A stretch of 64,000 bases of DNA from NCBI GenBank assembly GCA_003223645.1, contig QHVT01000011.1, forward strand, positions 62,001-126,000, given 5' to 3'. The notes beneath the pieces were generated by a model. It was not told the DNA's origin. It was given only the letters and a program-made list of their open reading frames with translations, and made no database searches. The translations under genes were made by a program, and so were the position numbers. Source of the stretch: Acidobacteriota bacterium (GTDB taxonomy: Bacteria > Acidobacteriota > Thermoanaerobaculia > Gp7-AA8). The stretch's first letter is position 1. Each line of letters opens with the position of its first letter. Of this stretch, positions 60,442 to 64,000 are shown piece after piece.

Positions 60442-62079
60442 CTATCTCAGACTGCGGAACGCTTCGGGAACGAAGTCTCCGTCGCTCGCTTCGCGCGCGG
60501 CGATCGCGATCTGGAACTGCATCACGTCGGCGGGCACTGGATTCTGATAGCCGTCGAGTGTGTCGCGCAGCGCCTCCTGCGCCGAACAATTCGCGGTCTT
60601 CACCGAGCGATACAACTTCACCGCGATCGCCTCGGCCGCTCCCGGCGTGAGGAGCGTCGGAATCATCGGTTCGATCGCGGCGAAGTCGGCGTCGTTCAGC
60701 TCGATGCCGCGACGCTTCGACAGCGCGCGGATCAGCGCGAAGCTTTCCGTCGGATTCGTCGTCGGGAAGATCGGAATCTTCACGTCGACGCGGCCGGGGC
60801 GTTTCAAGTCGACTTCGATCAGGTCGGGACGGCTCGACGCCAGGATCCAGACGATGCGTCCGCGATTCGCGGGATTGCTCATCTGCTCCGCGAACATTCC
60901 GTAGATGCGGCCGGAGAGTCCAGAGTCGCTCGATCCCGCTTCGCGCTTGCCGAGCGACTGATCGGCTTCGTCGATGAAGACGAAACAGCGTCCGAGGCCT
61001 TGCAGCAGGCGAAAGATTTTCTCGAGATTGCCCTCGGTGCTGCCGACCCATTTGTCGCGGAAGTTCTTCAGCTTCACGACCGGCACGCCCGCTTCGCCGG
61101 CGAGGCATTCGACGAGATACGTTTTGCCGGTGCCGACCGGACCGCAGATGAGATAGCCCATCGGCAGCGCCTGCACGTCGTTCATCTGCCACAGCTTCAC
61201 GTCCTGCCGCAGCCACGCTTTCAGTTTGTCCTGCGCGTGGAAGTCGTCGAGCGTGCGCTTCGACTCGATGAAGTCGATGAGTCCCGCGGAGTCGCGCTCG
61301 ACCAGCTCCTTGCGCATGTCGACGAGATCGTGCGCGTGCAGCGGCTGACGCTCGTATGTCCGCGTGCGCAGCAGGTTCTCGACGGACGTCAGTGTCGTGC
61401 CGGTGAGCTGCGCGGCGAGCGAGTCGTACGCCGGCGCGAACTCCGCGAGCGCGGGCGCGTGGTCTTTCGAGAGCAGCGTGATCGCTTCGCGCAATTCGTC
61501 GCTCGACGGGATCGGCACTTCGATCGCGGCCGCACGAGGATTCGTGACGATGAGCGGATGCAGATCGTGCAGGTTGTCGGAGATGAGAAACGTCGCCAGT
61601 GAATGGCGCGCGAGTTGATCGTCGGCGGCCCAGTCGCGCATCAGAAGCGCGAGCGCGTTGAGGTCGTAATTGAGCGCGCCGGGCAGCGCGGGCGCGACGA
61701 GATGCGCGGCCTTCATGTAGAAGCCGATCTGATAGCAGTCCTGCCCGAGGCGCGTGAGATTCGCGCAGTAGCGGAAAAAGCGGGTGAGCCATTCGGTGGC
61801 GGCGCGCGGCGCGCGGGGCAGCTCGGGCGTCTCGCGATAGCCGGGCCACTTCTGCACGATCTCGCCGCCCTTGTCGATGCGTACGCCGTTGCCGAGGTCG
61901 TAGGAGAGGATGACGTCGAAGCGCGGCAACATCACGCGCGAGAGAAACTCGTACAGACTGCCGAGCGTTTTCCCTTCGAGGACGAAGCGGTCGTTCACGT
62001 TGCCGAACAGCAGGAACTGATTCGCGGCCGTGGACGCGTAAAGAGAGATGAGCTTTTCAGCCCAGTTGGGGAGGCTCAT
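60442..62079 (-). CDS. AAA+ ATPase, 545 aa
   Basis: The N-terminal half (about residues 1-270) is a variable domain starting WAEKLISLYASTAANQFLLFGNVND. The AAA+ module lies in the second half, with Walker A CGPVGTGKTYLVE, Walker B CFVFIDEADQSLG, sensor 1 ILASSRPDLIE and an arginine-rich second-region motif LKRPGRVDVKIPIFP. This pattern matches the classic FtsH/VPS4/katanin-like clade of protein-remodelling ATPases. There is no protease domain. Downstream of PspA-like and membrane coiled-coil genes, it may remodel or disassemble their polymers (inference). Confidence 0.85.
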   Translation of the reverse strand: MSLPNWAEKLISLYASTAANQFLLFGNVNDRFVLEGKTLGSLYEFLSRVMLPRFDVILSYDLGNGVRIDKGGEIVQKWPGYRETPELPRAPRAATEWLTRFFRYCANLTRLGQDCYQIGFYMKAAHLVAPALPGALNYDLNALALLMRDWAADDQLARHSLATFLISDNLHDLHPLIVTNPRAAAIEVPIPSSDELREAITLLSKDHAPALAEFAPAYDSLAAQLTGTTLTSVENLLRTRTYERQPLHAHDLVDMRKELVERDSAGLIDFIESKRTLDDFHAQDKLKAWLRQDVKLWQMNDVQALPMGYLICGPVGTGKTYLVECLAGEAGVPVVKLKNFRDKWVGSTEGNLEKIFRLLQGLGRCFVFIDEADQSLGKREAGSSDSGLSGRIYGMFAEQMSNPANRGRIVWILASSRPDLIEVDLKRPGRVDVKIPIFPTTNPTESFALIRALSKRRGIELNDADFAAIEPMIPTLLTPGAAEAIAVKLYRSVKTANCSAQEALRDTLDGYQNPVPADVMQFQIAIAAREASDGDFVPEAFRSLR

Positions 62080-62241
62080 GGGTGCAGGCTCACAGGCTCA
62101 CAGGCTCATAGACTCATAGGCTCATAGGCGCACAGGCTCATAGGCGCACAGGCTCATAGGCGCACAGGCTCATAGGCTCACAGATCATATTGTGGTCGGT
62201 GGCTCCTCTGGGCCCATGAGCCTCTGAGCCTCTGCGCCTGT
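62072..62241. repeat. Tandem and inverted repeat, AGGCTCATA family
   Basis: Tandem 9-bp units GGCTCATAG/GGCGCACAG fill about 62085-62182. A partial complementary arm (GAGCCTCTGAGCCTCTG) lies at 62201-62241. It spans the gap before the AAA+ start and is read as the C-terminus of the upstream 266-residue protein. Confidence 0.85.
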
Positions 62242-62985
62242 CCCTGCTCCTTCCTCGATGTTCAACAAGCGCGACGTCAATTCGACGCCGATGGAAATTG
62301 CAGCGGGGCGTCCGCGCAGCGTCGCCTCTTCCAGCGCGAGATCGAACTGCGTCTCGATGCGTGCGAGATCGGCTTCGATCTCGTCGAGCGACGTCGCGCG
62401 ATCGTCGATGTTGTCGAGCCGTCCGCGCAGCAGATCGAGCGTCGCTTGCTTCGAGTCACGCGCCGCCGCGGAGAGTTGCGGCGCGGCGATCTCGCGCTGG
62501 AGCGCGTCGATCTGTTTTTGCAGCTCGCGCTCGTCGGCGCTCGGCGCGATGATGAGATTGCGCTGCGCGACGAGGAGTCGCAGAAAGAGAAACGTCAGCT
62601 TCTGCAGCGCCTCGCGATTGCTGTCGACGAAGAGATCCTCGTCCGGCGCGGTCTCGCGATACAGCGTCTCCAGTCGCTCGCGCTTGTCTTCGATCTTCTT
62701 GTAGCGCTGCCGCGCCGCGCCGCCGACGTTCGACAGCAACCGGTCGCGCGATTCTTCCGTGTCGTCGCGCAACTGACTCACGCGCTGCTCGTCGATCCAC
62801 TTCTGAAATCCGGGATTCGACGCCATCGTGAGGAGATAAAGGAACTCCCCCGCGGCAGTCACTCCCCAGATCGCGGGATCGAACCATCCCGCGACGAGGC
62901 CCGCGACTACCGCGAGCGCGTTCCACGGAACGCGGAGCAGCGGAACGTCCGGTCTCGCGAAGAAGGCGTGCCAGAGATAGCGCAT
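62185..62985 (-). CDS. Membrane-anchored coiled-coil protein, 266 aa
   Basis: Two hydrophobic segments near the N-terminus (VPWNALAVVAGLVAGWF and IWGVTAAGEFLYLLTMA) are followed by a long charged helical region (residues 60-240: YKKIEDKRERLETLYRE, ERELQKQIDALQREIAA, LDEIEADLARIETQFDLALE). The last about 20 residues (GAGTGAEAQRLMGPEEPP) are encoded by a repeat arm. No family is recognised. It sits between the PspA-like and AAA+ genes and could recruit or anchor them. Confidence 0.75.
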   Translation of the reverse strand: MRYLWHAFFARPDVPLLRVPWNALAVVAGLVAGWFDPAIWGVTAAGEFLYLLTMASNPGFQKWIDEQRVSQLRDDTEESRDRLLSNVGGAARQRYKKIEDKRERLETLYRETAPDEDLFVDSNREALQKLTFLFLRLLVAQRNLIIAPSADERELQKQIDALQREIAAPQLSAAARDSKQATLDLLRGRLDNIDDRATSLDEIEADLARIETQFDLALEEATLRGRPAAISIGVELTSRLLNIEEGAGTGAEAQRLMGPEEPPTTI

Positions 62986-62994
62986 GTCAGGCTA

Positions 62995-63162
62995 CGCCCG
63001 ATGGCGGCTGCGCTGATGGCGGATGGCGGATGGCAGCTGCGCTGATGGCGGATGGCAGATGGCAGATGGCAGAGGTGATGAAGTGCTCATATTGATCTTT
63101 CCACTTTTGCCATCTGCCATCTGCCATCCGCCATCCGCCATCAGCGCAGCCGCCATCGGGCG
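62995..63162. repeat. Inverted repeat, GGCAGAT family, longest copy
   Basis: The outermost 42 nt of the two arms are exact complements (starting CGCCCGATGGCGGCTGCGC). The left arm carries an extra internal duplication of about 22 nt. The loop is about 35 nt. It lies between the PspA-like gene and the 266-residue membrane protein gene. Confidence 0.95.
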
Positions 63163-63168
63163 AAGCCC

Positions 63169-63915
63169 TCACTCCGTCGCCGGCCCCATCGACTTCACCG
63201 GCTCGGCTGCCGGCGCGCTTACGTCCGCGGACGGTTCGATCGCGATTCCTTCTTTTGCCGCAAAGTCGGCGAGCGCCTGTTCGGCGAGCGCCTTCTGTTC
63301 TTCTTCCTTCTCCACGATCTCGGAGGTGTTCATCGAGTCGCGCGCGACGCGCGCGCGTCCGGCCGCTTTCTCGCGCTCTTCCTCGACCATCTTGTGCAGG
63401 CGGTCGAGTGTGTCGCCCGAGCCGCCGATCGAGGTGATCATTCCCGATGCCATCTCCGTCAGCTCGGCCGTCGCCTTCTTGATCTTCAGATCATCGAGGC
63501 TCGACTTCAGCTCCTGAATCTTCGCCTGCGCCGCCTTCACCGACACGTCGCGCGCTTTGATCAATTCTTTGTAGGTCGTCTCCGCCTGCTGCAGCTGCGT
63601 GCGGTTCTCCGTCAGCTCGCGCTGGCTGCTCTGCAAACGCAGCGCGTAGTTGCCCGCGGCTTCGCGATTTCCTGCGCGCAGGTTCGCGGCCGTCTTCGCG
63701 CGCAGTTCGCGCTCTTCCGTCTCCAGCCTGCGGATCTGCGTCATGAGGCGCTCGCAGAGTCCGGCGTGCGCGGCGAGTCCCTCGTTGTAATTCCCGATCT
63801 GCTTGCGGAGGTGTTCCTTCTCCACCTCGAGCAGCGCCTCGGGGTTCTGGCGCTCGAGTCCGGAAATGAAAAGCCCGAAGAAACCGCGGATCAGGTTGCC
63901 GAGTCGTTTGAACAT
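63169..63915 (-). CDS. PspA/IM30 (Vipp1) family protein
   Basis: The 248-residue protein is almost entirely helical. The amphipathic N-terminus (MFKRLGNLIRGFFGLFI) is as expected for membrane binding. The long hairpin coiled coil spans about residues 25-150 (LLEVEKEHLRKQIGNYNE, LQSSQRELTENRTQLQQAETTYKELIKARD), followed by shorter helices and an acidic tail. PspA/Vipp1 proteins belong to the ESCRT-III superfamily and polymerise on membranes to repair or remodel them. An AAGGAG site 6 nt upstream supports the start. It is the first gene of the minus-strand cassette. Confidence 0.82.
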   Translation of the reverse strand: MFKRLGNLIRGFFGLFISGLERQNPEALLEVEKEHLRKQIGNYNEGLAAHAGLCERLMTQIRRLETEERELRAKTAANLRAGNREAAGNYALRLQSSQRELTENRTQLQQAETTYKELIKARDVSVKAAQAKIQELKSSLDDLKIKKATAELTEMASGMITSIGGSGDTLDRLHKMVEEEREKAAGRARVARDSMNTSEIVEKEEEQKALAEQALADFAAKEGIAIEPSADVSAPAAEPVKSMGPATE

Positions 63916-63968
63916 GAGCGCTCCTTGCGGACGAGAGTTTATACGTAGACTTGCAGGATGGAGTTCCG

Positions 63969-64000
63969 ATGAACGCAGCCCTGATCGCCGCCGTCTGGAT
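63969..64000 (+). CDS. Start of an unidentified gene, 3'-truncated by window edge
   Basis: An ATG at 63969 opens a frame reading MNAALIAAVW to the window end, divergent from the PspA-like gene. Only about ten codons are visible, starting like a membrane or exported protein. No function can be assigned. Confidence 0.4.
   Translation, partial: MNAALIAAVW

Overview
The window is GC-rich chromosomal DNA, densely coded on both strands, with GTG and TTG starts, ATGA/TAATG overlaps, and an unusually large number of long intergenic inverted repeats. No rRNA, tRNA, phage or IS gene was seen. The gene set (purine and pyrimidine catabolism, TreY/TreZ trehalose synthesis, MacB-like exporter with an NtrC-type regulator, HEAT-repeat secreted proteins, S10 peptidase) and repeat-rich spacers suggest a free-living soil-type heterotroph. 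Acidobacteriota is my best guess, inferred from general resemblance only.

Layout. (1) 1-6527, purine ring catabolism: 3' end of membrane urate oxidase PuuD, an HpcH/HpaI-type aldolase, 5-hydroxyisourate hydrolase, an allantoicase-OHCU decarboxylase fusion, allantoinase, and the xanthine dehydrogenase accessory factor XdhC. (2) 6533-20322, alpha-glucan and trehalose metabolism: GlgB, TreZ, TreY, MalQ and a GH57/DUF3536 protein, interrupted by a convergent membrane glycosyltransferase, two tandem Uma2-type nucleases and a YdjM-like membrane protein. (3) 20313-21996: a response regulator, a GNAT remnant, a DinB/YfiT protein and a lytic transglycosylase. (4) 22189-37604, reductive pyrimidine catabolism: PreA-like dehydrogenase, dihydropyrimidinase and beta-ureidopropionase give beta-alanine. 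A class III aminotransferase and CoA-acylating semialdehyde dehydrogenase can carry it to acetyl-CoA. A nucleobase permease, amino acid permease, glutamate dehydrogenase and cupins accompany them. (5) 37783-45184: a four-gene ABC export operon followed by a sigma-54 response regulator and its kinase. (6) 45220-51355: ECF sigma factor, anti-sigma factor, two HEAT-repeat secreted proteins, a 21-bp minisatellite between 115-bp direct repeats, and small membrane proteins. (7) 51431-57374: S10 peptidase, NarL/NarX-type pair, CBM6 protein. (8) 57449-63915: methyltransferase, unknown small proteins, cyclic-nucleotide/DUF1003 protein, V4R protein, AAA+ ATPase, membrane coiled-coil protein and a PspA/ESCRT-III-family protein.

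The most striking signal is the set of about 29 long inverted repeats, most with arms built from tandem 6-9 bp units. They sit between convergent genes, inside operons, in divergent promoter regions, and inside four coding positions in frame. The second candidate system is the PspA / membrane coiled-coil / AAA+ cassette at 60.4-63.9 kb, which resembles an ESCRT-III plus disassembly-ATPase arrangement.
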